A stretch of DNA of 64,000 nucleotides from Bacillota bacterium (GTDB taxonomy: Bacteria > Bacillota > Clostridia > Oscillospirales > Acutalibacteraceae), in contig JAEWDK010000024.1 in NCBI GenBank assembly GCA_023390175.1, forward strand, positions 124,001 to 188,000, given 5' to 3'. Positions 1 to 7,907 of the stretch are shown here, piece after piece. A program made the translations under genes and the position numbers. Position 1 is the first letter of the stretch. The number at the start of each line of letters is the position of its first letter. The notes beneath the pieces are model-generated. The model was not told the DNA's origin and did not search any database. It was given only the letters and a program-made list of their open reading frames with translations.

Positions 1-10
1 CGAATAAAAT

Positions 11-63
11 ATATTGATAAACAATATAAATATATTGATATTTGTGATTTTACGTGTTATAAT
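11..63 (+). promoter_or_regulatory. Promoter and possible operator for the DUF2975/Xre/DUF4173 operon
   Basis: A -35 TTGATA (35-40) and a -10 TATAAT (58-63) are separated by 17 bp, with a TG just upstream of the -10. Three alternating hexamers, ATATTG (11-16), CAATAT (22-27) and ATATTG (32-37), are spaced about one helical turn apart, and the last overlaps the -35. This would suit an operator for the Xre-type regulator encoded at 563. The operator role is inference. Confidence 0.6.
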
Positions 64-99
64 AACAATCGAAAAACATTTTAATAGGGGGAACCGCTT

Positions 100-546
100 A
101 TGTGGAATTCTTCGAAATCCTTAACGCTTTCCATATTTTGCACCAGGCTGTTTGCTGTGCTGCTGTTGATTGGAGTTTGCGCCGCGCCGTGGATTGTAAG
201 CTGGTATTTCGGTGATGCAGCAGGAGTACAGGCACTGCATTTGCCTTTCCGTATTACAATTTACCTTTGTGCGGTGCCCGGATTTGTACTGCTTCGATGC
301 CTTGACATTTTGCTGAAAAATATTCGTGAGGGCAGTGTGTTTGTCACTGATAACACGAAAATGCTTCGCATTATCTCATGGGCCTGCATTGCAGTGGGTG
401 TGATTACTTTTGCTTCAGGATTTTACTATATGTCATTTTTTATTGTGGCAGTTGCCTCCGCTTTTTTTGCACTGATTATCCGGGTGATCAAAAATATTTT
501 TGAACAGGCCATTGAATTAAAAAGCGAGAGTGACTTTACCATTTAG
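100..546 (+). CDS. DUF2975 family membrane protein
   Basis: This is a 148-residue integral membrane protein with about four hydrophobic segments (roughly residues 14-34, 48-66, 88-106 and 110-128), a layout typical of DUF2975 proteins. No catalytic motif is visible and the function is unknown. The ATG is preceded by a strong AGGGGGA ribosome-binding site. The next gene, an Xre/YozG-like regulator, starts 16 nt after its stop, and a DUF4173 membrane protein follows, so the three probably form one transcript from the promoter at 35-63. DUF2975 and YozG-like regulators are known neighbours in Firmicutes. Family assignment is by overall pattern; function is not inferred. Confidence 0.75.
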   Translation: MWNSSKSLTLSIFCTRLFAVLLLIGVCAAPWIVSWYFGDAAGVQALHLPFRITIYLCAVPGFVLLRCLDILLKNIREGSVFVTDNTKMLRIISWACIAVGVITFASGFYYMSFFIVAVASAFFALIIRVIKNIFEQAIELKSESDFTI

Positions 547-562
547 TGGAATGGAGAATAAC

Positions 563-772
563 ATGCCTATTATTGTGAATTTAGACGTAATTATGGCAAA
601 ACGGAAAATTTCATCCGGGGAGCTTTCCGAAAAGATTGGAATCACCCCTGCAAATTTATCTATTTTAAAAAACAACAAAGCAAAAGCAATCCGTTTTTCA
701 ACTTTGGAAGCATTGTGCCGTGAGCTGAATTGTCAGCCTGCGGACATTTTAGAATACAGCGATACGGAATAA
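563..772 (+). CDS. Xre/YozG-like helix-turn-helix regulator
   Basis: A 69-residue single-domain DNA-binding protein. The helix-turn-helix runs over about residues 10-60, with the GITPANLSILKN turn and recognition helix followed by the RFSTLEALCRELNCQPADIL segment of Cro/C1-type repressors. I chose the ATG at 563 because a GGAG sits about 8 nt upstream; a longer open frame from 530 would lack a binding site. It lies between two membrane-protein genes with short gaps (16 and 12 nt), so it is likely an autoregulatory repressor of this small operon. The symmetrical hexamers at 11-37 are a candidate binding site. The target and signal are unknown. Confidence 0.85.
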   Translation: MPIIVNLDVIMAKRKISSGELSEKIGITPANLSILKNNKAKAIRFSTLEALCRELNCQPADILEYSDTE

Positions 773-784
773 AGGAGTATAAAT

Positions 785-2359
785 ATGAATATAGCAGAAG
801 AAACCGGGGTCAATTCGGCACCCCAAACCACTGGTGCGCCCAATCCGCCCGCGGTGCTCGGATATGGTCAGATTTTGAATCAAAAGAGGGCTGAAATTCC
901 CGTTCCCTTTACAAATTCAGATGCCGTTTTTGCGTTGATTGCCTTCGTATGCGGATATTTTTTTGTTTGGCTCATCCATCCGTTTCGATTAGGGTTTGGA
1001 GTAACACTGTTTACGTTCCTTTTTTGCGGTGTAACGCTGATGTATGTGAAAAAACGGATGTTATCAATTCCCAGGCAAAGCCATTTCTGGCTTGCGTTAA
1101 TTCTTCTCTCGGCGGTAAATTTTTCGCTCTTCTCAAACGTTTCACTCCAATTTTTAAATTTGCTTTTCCTTATGGGCTGTACAGTCTATTGGGTTGCGGC
1201 ATTGACGTCTAACCGGATTGAAAAATCGATTGGCAGCTATTTTTTGCCGGACATGGTAAATCAGTTAATTAAAGTGCCGTTCGGCAACTTTAACTGTGCG
1301 GTAAAAATCATCAAAGGGACCGCGGTCAAAAACAAAAAAAGTAAGGTGCTGTTCACCGCGCTTTGCGGTGTGCTGGCGATCATTCCGGTCATTTGCGTCG
1401 TGGTTTCGCTGTTGATTCAGGCCGCTGAATCATTCCAAACCATGATTCAGCGGCTCACGTCAAGCTTTGGACAGGAGTTTGTGAATTTTCTGCTTCGCCT
1501 TTTACCGTCTTTTTTAGTGGGCAGCTATTTATTTGGGTTATTGTACGGAAATATTGAGAAAAGGCGTGTGGATACGATTACCGCGGAAAAGGTCGAAAGC
1601 GTTTCACAGCGCTGTAAAAAGTTCCCTGCTGTCGCTTCAATTACCGCGCTGTGTTTGTTGTGCGGGGTATATCTGCTTTTTTTTGGCACACAAACCGTCA
1701 GTCTGTTTTCGGCTTTCTACAATCAACGCCCGAACAGCGTTACTTATTCGGAGTATGCGCGGCGCGGCTTTTTTGAGCTGTGCAAGGTCGTTTTTATTAA
1801 TCTTGGCGTCATGGCGATATCGTCCGTCTTTACATCCCGGAATGACCGGGAGCATAAAATTTTGCGTACTGTAAATGTTGTCCTTTCCGTGGAAACGCTG
1901 CTGTTGATAGCAACGGCGCTCAGTAAAATGATTCTGTATATCAACAGTTACGGGCTGACGCAGAAAAGGGTGTACACCAGCTGCTTTATGATTTTGCTGT
2001 TTGCCGTTTTTTGCATTTTGATTGCAGCACAGTTCAAAAAAATCAATTTAACCAGAAATATTGTTCTGACCGGCATCCTCTGTTTTATGGTTGTATGCTA
2101 CGCAAATGCGGACGGATTGATTGCAAGATATAATATTGACCGTTACCAAAACGGAACATTGCAGACGATTGACGTGAATCTGATGTATCATGCACCGGAC
2201 GCTTCAAAGCCCTATGCTTTGGAGTTATATCAGAATACTTCGGATCCAAAGTTAAAGGAAGAATTAAAACAGTTTCTGCTGAGTCAGAATGAAAACACCG
2301 GGTCGTTTCAGGAAATGAATTTGCAGCAGTTCCTGGCGCACCGCCTTGATGTGAAATAG
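785..2359 (+). CDS. DUF4173 (DUF4153-like) polytopic membrane protein
   Basis: A 524-residue protein with about ten to twelve hydrophobic segments and a soluble C-terminal tail. The C-terminal third holds NADGLIARYNIDRY, the signature I associate with the DUF4173/DUF4153 group. The start is an ATG with AAAGGAG 8 nt upstream and 12 nt after the Xre gene, indicating co-transcription. The role is unknown. Related proteins occur with DUF2975 and small Xre regulators in clostridia, hinting at a membrane stress or envelope module, but nothing here proves it. A clear terminator follows at 2371-2408. Confidence 0.75.
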   Translation: MNIAEETGVNSAPQTTGAPNPPAVLGYGQILNQKRAEIPVPFTNSDAVFALIAFVCGYFFVWLIHPFRLGFGVTLFTFLFCGVTLMYVKKRMLSIPRQSHFWLALILLSAVNFSLFSNVSLQFLNLLFLMGCTVYWVAALTSNRIEKSIGSYFLPDMVNQLIKVPFGNFNCAVKIIKGTAVKNKKSKVLFTALCGVLAIIPVICVVVSLLIQAAESFQTMIQRLTSSFGQEFVNFLLRLLPSFLVGSYLFGLLYGNIEKRRVDTITAEKVESVSQRCKKFPAVASITALCLLCGVYLLFFGTQTVSLFSAFYNQRPNSVTYSEYARRGFFELCKVVFINLGVMAISSVFTSRNDREHKILRTVNVVLSVETLLLIATALSKMILYINSYGLTQKRVYTSCFMILLFAVFCILIAAQFKKINLTRNIVLTGILCFMVVCYANADGLIARYNIDRYQNGTLQTIDVNLMYHAPDASKPYALELYQNTSDPKLKEELKQFLLSQNENTGSFQEMNLQQFLAHRLDVK

Positions 2360-2370
2360 AGAAACGATGA

Positions 2371-2408
2371 ATTACTCCGCGGGACTTGTCCTGCGGAGTA
2401 ATTTTTTT
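2371..2408 (+). terminator. Rho-independent terminator after DUF4173 gene
   Basis: A 13-bp stem (ATTACTCCGCGGG paired with CCTGCGGAGTAAT, one G-T pair) has a short loop and is followed by a run of T. It separates the DUF4173 operon from the spoIIIA operon. Confidence 0.9.
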
Positions 2409-2462
2409 GTTCTAACACGGCGAAGTTGTCCATATCTATGTGATGTAAGGGAGGACAAGTGA

Positions 2463-3482
2463 ATGGATACTTTAAATGATTTAAGATTTGATTCGGCCTC
2501 AAAGGCGTTAAGCGACCGAATCAGAAAATACCTGAATTTTTTACCCCATGATATTAAAAATCAAACGCAGGAACTCAGACTTCGCGTGAACAGGCCGGTT
2601 TCGGTCTGCTGCACAAGCGGAATTTACTTTCTGACCAAAAGCGGAAGGCTCACATGCTCCCCATGCGGGGATATGATACTCGCGGAAAAAGCGGACATTG
2701 AGGAAAGCTTCCGCAATATCTGCAATTATTCAATTTACAGCCATCAGAATGAAATTAAGAATGGATATATCACGCTTAGCGGCGGGCACCGGGTGGGAAT
2801 CAGCGGCAGCGCGGTGTTCCACGAGGGAGCCATTACCGGTATGCGGGATATTTCTTCTGTCAATATCCGGATTGCGCGTGAAATCACCGGAGCCGCGGAT
2901 GAAATTTTTCATGTGCTGAAAAACAATGTTTCATCCGGATTGCTGCTTGCCGGGGCACCGGCAAGCGGAAAAACAACCATTTTGCGTGACATTGCCCGGC
3001 AGATTTCCAGCGGAATCTGCGGCGACATCAGGAAAGTTACAGTGGTAGATGAGCGCGGGGAACTCGCCGGTACATACATGGGAATGGCGCAAAATGATTT
3101 GGGTGTTTGCAGCGACGTGCTGGACGGCTACCCTAAAGCAGACGGGATCATGCAGGCCATCCGCTCTTTGTCACCGGAATTTATTATCTGTGATGAGCTG
3201 GGCGGAAATGATGAAGTAAGCGCCGTGGAGCAGGGCCTGAATGCCGGAGTAAGCATGATCTCCAGTATTCATGCGGGCAATATTGAAGAGCTATTAAAAA
3301 GAAAACAGGCGATTGCGCTGCTTGAAACAGGCGCGTTCGGCAGTGTTGTCATGCTGAACGGGCACGATACGCCCGGAAAAATCGCAGGAATTTACAAGGC
3401 GGGTGATTTGCTTGCTAAAATTCATCGGGGCGCTGATTCTGATCTTGGCGGGAACCCTTGCGGGATATATGGAGTCGCATAG
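2463..3482 (+). CDS. spoIIIAA: Stage III sporulation protein AA (ATPase)
   Basis: A 339-residue AAA+/secretion-type ATPase of the SpoIIIA-SpoIIQ channel that links mother cell and forespore. A Walker A motif, GAPASGKTT, lies near residue 160. The Walker B-like IICDELG and the downstream SSIHAG are typical of type II/IV secretion ATPases such as GspE and VirB11. The start is an ATG with GGGAGG 7 nt upstream. It is the first gene of a complete eight-gene spoIIIA operon in the usual order. A sigma-E-dependent promoter is expected. The upstream CATATCTA (2431-2438) loosely resembles a sigma-E -10, but I see no convincing -35. The 3' end overlaps spoIIIAB by 80 nt. Confidence 0.95.
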   Translation: MDTLNDLRFDSASKALSDRIRKYLNFLPHDIKNQTQELRLRVNRPVSVCCTSGIYFLTKSGRLTCSPCGDMILAEKADIEESFRNICNYSIYSHQNEIKNGYITLSGGHRVGISGSAVFHEGAITGMRDISSVNIRIAREITGAADEIFHVLKNNVSSGLLLAGAPASGKTTILRDIARQISSGICGDIRKVTVVDERGELAGTYMGMAQNDLGVCSDVLDGYPKADGIMQAIRSLSPEFIICDELGGNDEVSAVEQGLNAGVSMISSIHAGNIEELLKRKQAIALLETGAFGSVVMLNGHDTPGKIAGIYKAGDLLAKIHRGADSDLGGNPCGIYGVA

Positions 3483-3909
3483 GCTTACGGAAAGGGTAGA
3501 GCAGCTTGAGGCATTTCTTCGCTTCCTTTCCGCGGCGCAGACGGAAATCCGCTTTGCGGCGCTGCCCGTGGAACAGATTGTGCAAAGGCATGGCGGTGAA
3601 TTGGAATTTCTTCGCATCTGTGCGAAAAATTGCAGTCAGGAAGGGCACTTTGCCGCGGTATGGGATGCGAGTGTGGATGCAGGTACCAAAGGCCGCGGGT
3701 TCCTTTCGGGGGACATTGAATTGCTGCGCGGCTTTGGCAAGGGGTTTGGAACAAGCGATGTGGAAGGGCAGATTTCCCACTGCACACTGTATGGCGAACT
3801 GGTAAACGAGAATCTGAAAAACGCAAGGGAAGAGAAAAAACGGAAATCAAGACTTTATCAAATACTGGGTACCTTTTCTGGAATGGTGGCGGCACTTGTG
3901 CTGTGCTGA
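3403..3909 (+). CDS. spoIIIAB: Stage III sporulation protein AB
   Basis: A 168-residue protein (171 in B. subtilis) with an N-terminal hydrophobic anchor (about residues 4-22), a soluble helical domain, and a second hydrophobic segment at the C-terminus. The fold resembles GspF/T2SS inner-membrane proteins, consistent with a platform partner for the SpoIIIAA ATPase. I chose the GTG at 3403 because it restores the family's N-terminal membrane anchor and has an AAGGCGG site directly upstream. This start lies 80 nt inside spoIIIAA, a long overlap suggesting translational coupling. spoIIIAC follows 16 nt later. Confidence 0.93.
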   Translation: MICLLKFIGALILILAGTLAGYMESHRLTERVEQLEAFLRFLSAAQTEIRFAALPVEQIVQRHGGELEFLRICAKNCSQEGHFAAVWDASVDAGTKGRGFLSGDIELLRGFGKGFGTSDVEGQISHCTLYGELVNENLKNAREEKKRKSRLYQILGTFSGMVAALVLC

Positions 3910-3925
3910 AAACGGAGGAAATAAA

Positions 3926-4120
3926 ATGGATGTGGATTTAATCTTTAAAATTGCCGCGATTGGCATTATTGTGGCGGTATTAAATCAGCTGCTGATTCGT
4001 TCCGGACGGGAAGACCAGGCGATGATGACAAACCTTGCGGGTTTGATTGTGGTGCTTATGATGATCATTCAGCAAATAGACACACTGTTTAAGTCAATTA
4101 AATCAATTTTTGGGTTGTAA
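3926..4120 (+). CDS. spoIIIAC: Stage III sporulation protein AC
   Basis: A 64-residue protein with two membrane-spanning segments (about 7-24 and 38-56), the length and layout of SpoIIIAC, a small subunit of the mother-cell channel. The true start is the ATG at 3926, which has CGGAGGAA 5 nt upstream; an in-frame GTG at 3896 would overlap spoIIIAB and lacks a site. It sits between spoIIIAB and spoIIIAD with gaps of 16 and 3 nt. Confidence 0.94.
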   Translation: MDVDLIFKIAAIGIIVAVLNQLLIRSGREDQAMMTNLAGLIVVLMMIIQQIDTLFKSIKSIFGL

Positions 4121-4123
4121 GCC

Positions 4124-4513
4124 ATGAATATAATTGCAATCGCCGGAATCGCTGTGATCGCGGCTATCCTCGCGGTCATGATGAAGCAGTATCATCACGA
4201 ATATTCGGTCGTTATCAGCATTGCTGCCGGGGTTATAATTCTGTTTGAAATATTTGCAAACATTTCCCCGGCTGTCAAACAGATTAATACACTGCTTTCT
4301 TCCGCGGGCTTATCGGCTCAGTATGCCGCAATTCTATTTAAAGCGCTTGGTATTTGCTTTTTGACGCAGTTTGCTGCGGATTCCTGCCGCGACGCGGGGG
4401 AAAGCGCGCTGGCTTCCAAAACGGAGCTTGCCGGAAAAATCGCTATTGTGATTTTGTCACTGCCTCTTTTTGAAAGCATAGCGAACACGGCGGTCGGATT
4501 AATTGGTGCATGA
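4124..4513 (+). CDS. spoIIIAD: Stage III sporulation protein AD
   Basis: A 129-residue membrane protein with about four hydrophobic segments. It belongs to the same family as SpoIIIAC but is roughly twice as long, as in other spore formers. The segment AAILFKALGICFLTQFAADS is characteristic of SpoIIIAD. It starts 3 nt after spoIIIAC and its last codons overlap the start of spoIIIAE by 4 nt, so translation is tightly coupled. Within the channel it is thought to be a membrane component on the mother-cell side. Confidence 0.94.
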   Translation: MNIIAIAGIAVIAAILAVMMKQYHHEYSVVISIAAGVIILFEIFANISPAVKQINTLLSSAGLSAQYAAILFKALGICFLTQFAADSCRDAGESALASKTELAGKIAIVILSLPLFESIANTAVGLIGA

Positions 4514-5655
4514 CGATGAAAAAAATAGTATGTTTTTGTTTTTTAACAATTTTGATTTTTGCGTTTTCCGTGCCCGCTTTCGCGCAGGAAAAGCAAAATG
4601 ATTATTATAATCAGCAGCTTCAGCAGAGCGGCGCACAGGACTTGCCGGACTATTTGCCGAACGATACGAAAAAGGCGCTTGACAACCTTGGTGTGGAAGG
4701 AACGAACTGGCAGAGCATCACCTCAATTACACCCCAAAGTATGTTTAATCAAATTCTTTCCATGGTCGGCGGGAATGTTGCCCAGCCGCTGAAGTCGGCG
4801 GTATCGGTTCTTGCGGTAATGCTTTTGTGTGCTCTGCTGAACGGAATGAAGCTCTCCTTTGGCGAAAGGCCAATGGGCGGAGTCATCGGGATGGTTGGCA
4901 CGCTTTGTATCTGCACGCTTGTGATTCAGCCCATTGTTTCCTGTATTGCCAATGCGGCGGAAGTAATTAAAGTAGCAGCCGGGTTCCTGCTTGCGTGTGT
5001 GCCTGTTTTGGTTGGCATCATGATTGCGGCCGGGCAGCCGGCGACGGCGGGCTCTTACAATCTGCTGATGGTGGCGGTCGGGAATGCCATATCCTTGCTA
5101 TCTGCCAACATTCTTGTGCCGATGATGAATATTTTCCTCGCCCTTTCTATTATTGCCGCAGTTTCCCCCGGTATTAACCTGGGCGGACTGTGCCAGGCTT
5201 TCAGTAAAACAGTGAAATGGACTTTGGGCTTGTGCATGACTTTTTTCAGCGGACTTCTTACCATGCACGGAATTGTTTCAACCGCTTTGGACAGCACCGG
5301 GTCGAAAACGGCAAAGTTTATTGTAAGCAGCTTCGTTCCCGTTGTGGGCAGCGCGCTTGGGGAGGCGCTCCACGCCATCAACGGCTGTGTGAAAATGTTA
5401 AAATCAGGAGTAGGCGCGTTTGGTCTGCTTGCCGGAATCTTTATTTTTCTGCCGATTATTATTCAATGTGTTACATGGCTGATTACGATTAACGTTTGCT
5501 CGGGGATCAGCGATATTTTTGACCAAAAAGAAATCAGCACTGTTTTGAAAGCTGTTGTAACGGTACTCGAAATGATGCTCGGTATGATCCTGTGTTGCAT
5601 GGCAATTTTAACCGTCTCAACGGTTGTAATGCTGGTAATCGGGGGTGTGGCATGA
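4510..5655 (+). CDS. spoIIIAE: Stage III sporulation protein AE
   Basis: A 381-residue polytopic membrane protein with an N-terminal signal peptide (hydrophobic core 5-23, likely cut after FAQ), a short extracytoplasmic stretch, and about eight membrane segments from residue 95 on. Its length and the SPGINLGGLCQAF region fit SpoIIIAE, a transporter-like core component of the SpoIIIA complex. The ATG overlaps the spoIIIAD stop by 4 nt, and the 3' end overlaps spoIIIAF by an ATGA junction. Confidence 0.94.
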   Translation: MTMKKIVCFCFLTILIFAFSVPAFAQEKQNDYYNQQLQQSGAQDLPDYLPNDTKKALDNLGVEGTNWQSITSITPQSMFNQILSMVGGNVAQPLKSAVSVLAVMLLCALLNGMKLSFGERPMGGVIGMVGTLCICTLVIQPIVSCIANAAEVIKVAAGFLLACVPVLVGIMIAAGQPATAGSYNLLMVAVGNAISLLSANILVPMMNIFLALSIIAAVSPGINLGGLCQAFSKTVKWTLGLCMTFFSGLLTMHGIVSTALDSTGSKTAKFIVSSFVPVVGSALGEALHAINGCVKMLKSGVGAFGLLAGIFIFLPIIIQCVTWLITINVCSGISDIFDQKEISTVLKAVVTVLEMMLGMILCCMAILTVSTVVMLVIGGVA

Positions 5656-6134
5656 ACGCTGTGAAAGAATGGTCCGCGGCTATCTGCATGGCGGTGCTGG
5701 CTGCGGCAATGCTGCAAACCCTTGTGCCGAACGGTTCCATGGAACGCATGGTAAAGTTTGTAATCGGTGCGTTTGTAATCTGCGCGCTGATTCAGCCGCT
5801 TGCAAAGGTCGTACCGCAAATTAATATTGATTTGCAGGAAAGTACACAGAATCCGGTGAATTCTCAGCTGAAAGGCACGGTCGAAACACAGCTGACTACG
5901 GCGGCGCAGCAGAGTATTAAAAATCTGGTGATAACAGAATTAAATAATATCAATATAAAATGTGAAAATGTTAATGCGATTATGGATACAAACGAAGATG
6001 GCAGCATATCAATTAACAAGGTGGTTGTAATACTCGCAAAAGGATATGGTGCCGACTGCAAAACAGCTTCGGATCACCTTGAAAAAGCACTGGGACTTAA
6101 AATGGAGGTAACCGCCGATGAAGGAAAGAGGTAG
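5652..6134 (+). CDS. spoIIIAF: Stage III sporulation protein AF
   Basis: A 160-residue protein with two N-terminal membrane segments (about 8-25 and 34-52) and a soluble domain with the ring-building fold typical of SpoIIIAF. I chose the ATG at 5652 because it makes the usual ATGA overlap with spoIIIAE; an in-frame GTG at 5592 would lie deep inside spoIIIAE. The 3' end overlaps spoIIIAG by 17 nt. SpoIIIAF is a likely ring or platform part of the channel. Confidence 0.92.
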   Translation: MNAVKEWSAAICMAVLAAAMLQTLVPNGSMERMVKFVIGAFVICALIQPLAKVVPQINIDLQESTQNPVNSQLKGTVETQLTTAAQQSIKNLVITELNNINIKCENVNAIMDTNEDGSISINKVVVILAKGYGADCKTASDHLEKALGLKMEVTADEGKR

Positions 6135-6708
6135 TGTTGAAAAAGAGGAGAAAGGATCGCTCTTTGACAAGCTGGCCGGAAATGAATCCTACCGCAAAAT
6201 CATTATTATTGCCTGTGTCGTCGGCGTTGCGCTTATCTTTTTATCCGGGTATTTTAAACCTGATACTACAGCGGCCCAGTCAGCTTCATCCCAACCCACT
6301 ATGACGGCCGAGCAGTATGCTTCCAAACTGGAAAGCAGCCTAACGGACATCGTAACGCAGATTCAGGGGGTGGGAACGGCGAAGGTACTTGTTACACTGG
6401 AACGAAACACTGAATATGTCTATGCGACCGAACAAAAAAGGAGCAATCAGACCACCGAGGACAAATCCAACGGCTCTGCTACAAAAAATGAAGCAAATGA
6501 TAATACTGAAACAAAATATATTCTTGTGAAGGATGCCGACGGCGCACAAAAAGCGCTTGCGGTAACCGAGGTGCAGCCGATTATAAAGGGTGTGGTCGTT
6601 GTATGCGGCGGCGGCGATAATCCGGCCGTACAGCAGAATGTCATAAACGCTGTGACAACGGCGCTTGGCATTACTTCCGTACAGGTGTGCGTGATAAAAG
6701 CAAAATAA
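6118..6708 (+). CDS. spoIIIAG: Stage III sporulation protein AG (ring-forming channel component)
   Basis: A 196-residue protein with a single membrane anchor (about residues 27-45), an extracytoplasmic linker and a C-terminal ring-building motif domain (about 60-195), the region that forms the large 30-mer ring in B. subtilis SpoIIIAG. The insertion around residues 110-140 is polar and rich in Asn, Thr and Glu. The ATG lies inside the end of spoIIIAF (17-nt overlap). Confidence 0.93.
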   Translation: MKERGSVEKEEKGSLFDKLAGNESYRKIIIIACVVGVALIFLSGYFKPDTTAAQSASSQPTMTAEQYASKLESSLTDIVTQIQGVGTAKVLVTLERNTEYVYATEQKRSNQTTEDKSNGSATKNEANDNTETKYILVKDADGAQKALAVTEVQPIIKGVVVVCGGGDNPAVQQNVINAVTTALGITSVQVCVIKAK

Positions 6709-6732
6709 TTTTAAACAGGGGGAATCTATTCT

Positions 6733-7314
6733 ATGACTATGGGAAAGCGTCAGCTTGTTCTTGCGGCTTTGATTGTGGCGCTCGGTGCGGCGGTATATTT
6801 AAACTGGCAGTTCTCGGGCAATAATCAGCTGCTTGCAACCAATGCGGTAACCTCAACATCGGATCGTGAACTTGGCCAAGCGCAGCTTGTGGATAACTCG
6901 GCGGCGTCCGGCACATCCAGCAATTCCTCATCCGCTTCTTCGATTGCCGTGCAGACAAGTGTAAATGCGGATACCTATTTTACACAGGCAAAACTGTCAC
7001 GTCAGCAGGCAAGGGATTCTGCGGTTGCAATTGCGGAGAAGGTACTTGCGGATGCAAATTCAGATTCTGCCGCGAAAAAGGAAGCTGTTGCGCAGGCGGC
7101 CGTGATTGCAAACAATAAGATAAAAGAAACGAATATAGAAGCCTTGATTAAGGCGAAGGGTTTTTCAGACTGCCTTGTATTTTTGCAGAACAACGAATGC
7201 AGCGTGGTTGTTAGAAGCAAAGACTCCTCCCAGAACAACGCCATTGTAATCAAGGATATTGTTTCGGGACAGTCCGGGGTTACTTACGACAAGATTAAAA
7301 TCAGTTTTATTTGA
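6733..7314 (+). CDS. spoIIIAH: Stage III sporulation protein AH (SpoIIQ partner)
   Basis: A 193-residue protein with one N-terminal membrane segment (about 7-24), a Ser/Thr/Ala-rich linker (about 45-75) and a C-terminal YscJ/FliF-like ring-building domain. In B. subtilis this domain binds SpoIIQ across the intermembrane space. The gene follows spoIIIAG after 24 nt with AGGGGGAA upstream. ATGs at 6733 and 6739 are both possible; I kept the first. It is the last gene of the spoIIIA operon. The downstream hairpin at 7407-7435 could end the transcript. Confidence 0.93.
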   Translation: MTMGKRQLVLAALIVALGAAVYLNWQFSGNNQLLATNAVTSTSDRELGQAQLVDNSAASGTSSNSSSASSIAVQTSVNADTYFTQAKLSRQQARDSAVAIAEKVLADANSDSAAKKEAVAQAAVIANNKIKETNIEALIKAKGFSDCLVFLQNNECSVVVRSKDSSQNNAIVIKDIVSGQSGVTYDKIKISFI

Positions 7315-7341
7315 AACGTCGCCCTTCCAATCAGATACATA

Positions 7342-7370
7342 TTGGATTTTTATCAGGGTTGTGGTATAAT
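7342..7370 (+). promoter_or_regulatory. Promoter upstream of nusB
   Basis: A -35 TTGGAT (7342-7347), a 17-bp spacer and a perfect TATAAT (7365-7370) with a TG extension. A hairpin terminator begins about 30 nt downstream of the predicted start, so transcripts from it must read through that hairpin to reach nusB. Confidence 0.65.
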
Positions 7371-7406
7371 ACGCCTGTGGACGTTTGAAAATATAATGAG
7401 CAGTCA

Positions 7407-7440
7407 GAACCCTCCACATATTTTGTGGAGGGTTCTTTTA
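7407..7440 (+). terminator. Terminator/attenuator hairpin between spoIIIAH and nusB
   Basis: An 11-bp perfect stem (GAACCCTCCAC with GTGGAGGGTTC) is followed by TTTTA. It may end the spoIIIA transcript, but it lies downstream of the promoter at 7342-7370 and so may also attenuate nusB. Confidence 0.8.
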
Positions 7441-7499
7441 TTATCAGTGATTTTTAAATCCAAATAATTGCATGCAGATGCGGTAAAACGGAGGAAACC

Positions 7500-7907
7500 A
7501 TGAAAAGACGCGAGGCGAGGGAACAGGCTTTTATCCTGATTTTTGAAAGGAGCATTAACCACGATACAACCGAGCAGATAATTGACGCGGCGGAAATGTC
7601 AAGTGATATCATGATTGATGAGTTTGCTGAAAAAACAGCGATTGGCGTTGAGGAGAACGAGGACACCCTGAACGCGCAGATTGAAAAAAATATTCGCGGG
7701 TGGAAAATGGGGCGCCTTTCAAAGGTTTCTCTTTCCCTGCTGAAGCTTTCTATTTATGAAATGATGTTTGCAAAAGATATCCCCGTCAGCGTTTCCATCA
7801 ATGAGGCAATCGACCTTGCCAAAAAATACGGCGGTGCGGATGACGCCCCGTTTGTGAATGGGGTGCTTGGTTCGGTGGCCAAAACACTCGGTGATAAAAA
7901 TGAGTGA
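7500..7907 (+). CDS. nusB: Transcription antitermination protein NusB
   Basis: A 135-residue all-helical protein of the NusB family. It starts KRREAREQAFILIFE and has SLLKLSIYEMMF and VSINEAIDLAKKYG near the C-terminus, as in canonical NusB. NusB acts with NusE (S10) at boxA of rRNA leaders. The ATG has ACGGAGGAA 4 nt upstream. The stop overlaps the start of the TsaD-like gene. nusB next to xseA/xseB/ispA downstream of spoIIIA is a conserved Firmicutes order. Confidence 0.95.
   Translation: MKRREAREQAFILIFERSINHDTTEQIIDAAEMSSDIMIDEFAEKTAIGVEENEDTLNAQIEKNIRGWKMGRLSKVSLSLLKLSIYEMMFAKDIPVSVSINEAIDLAKKYGGADDAPFVNGVLGSVAKTLGDKNE

Noticed and set aside
2409..2462. Sigma-E promoter for spoIIIA
   Set aside because: CATATCTA at 2431 loosely fits a -10, but no acceptable -35 is found at 13-15 bp, so I do not call it, although a sigma-E promoter is expected biologically.
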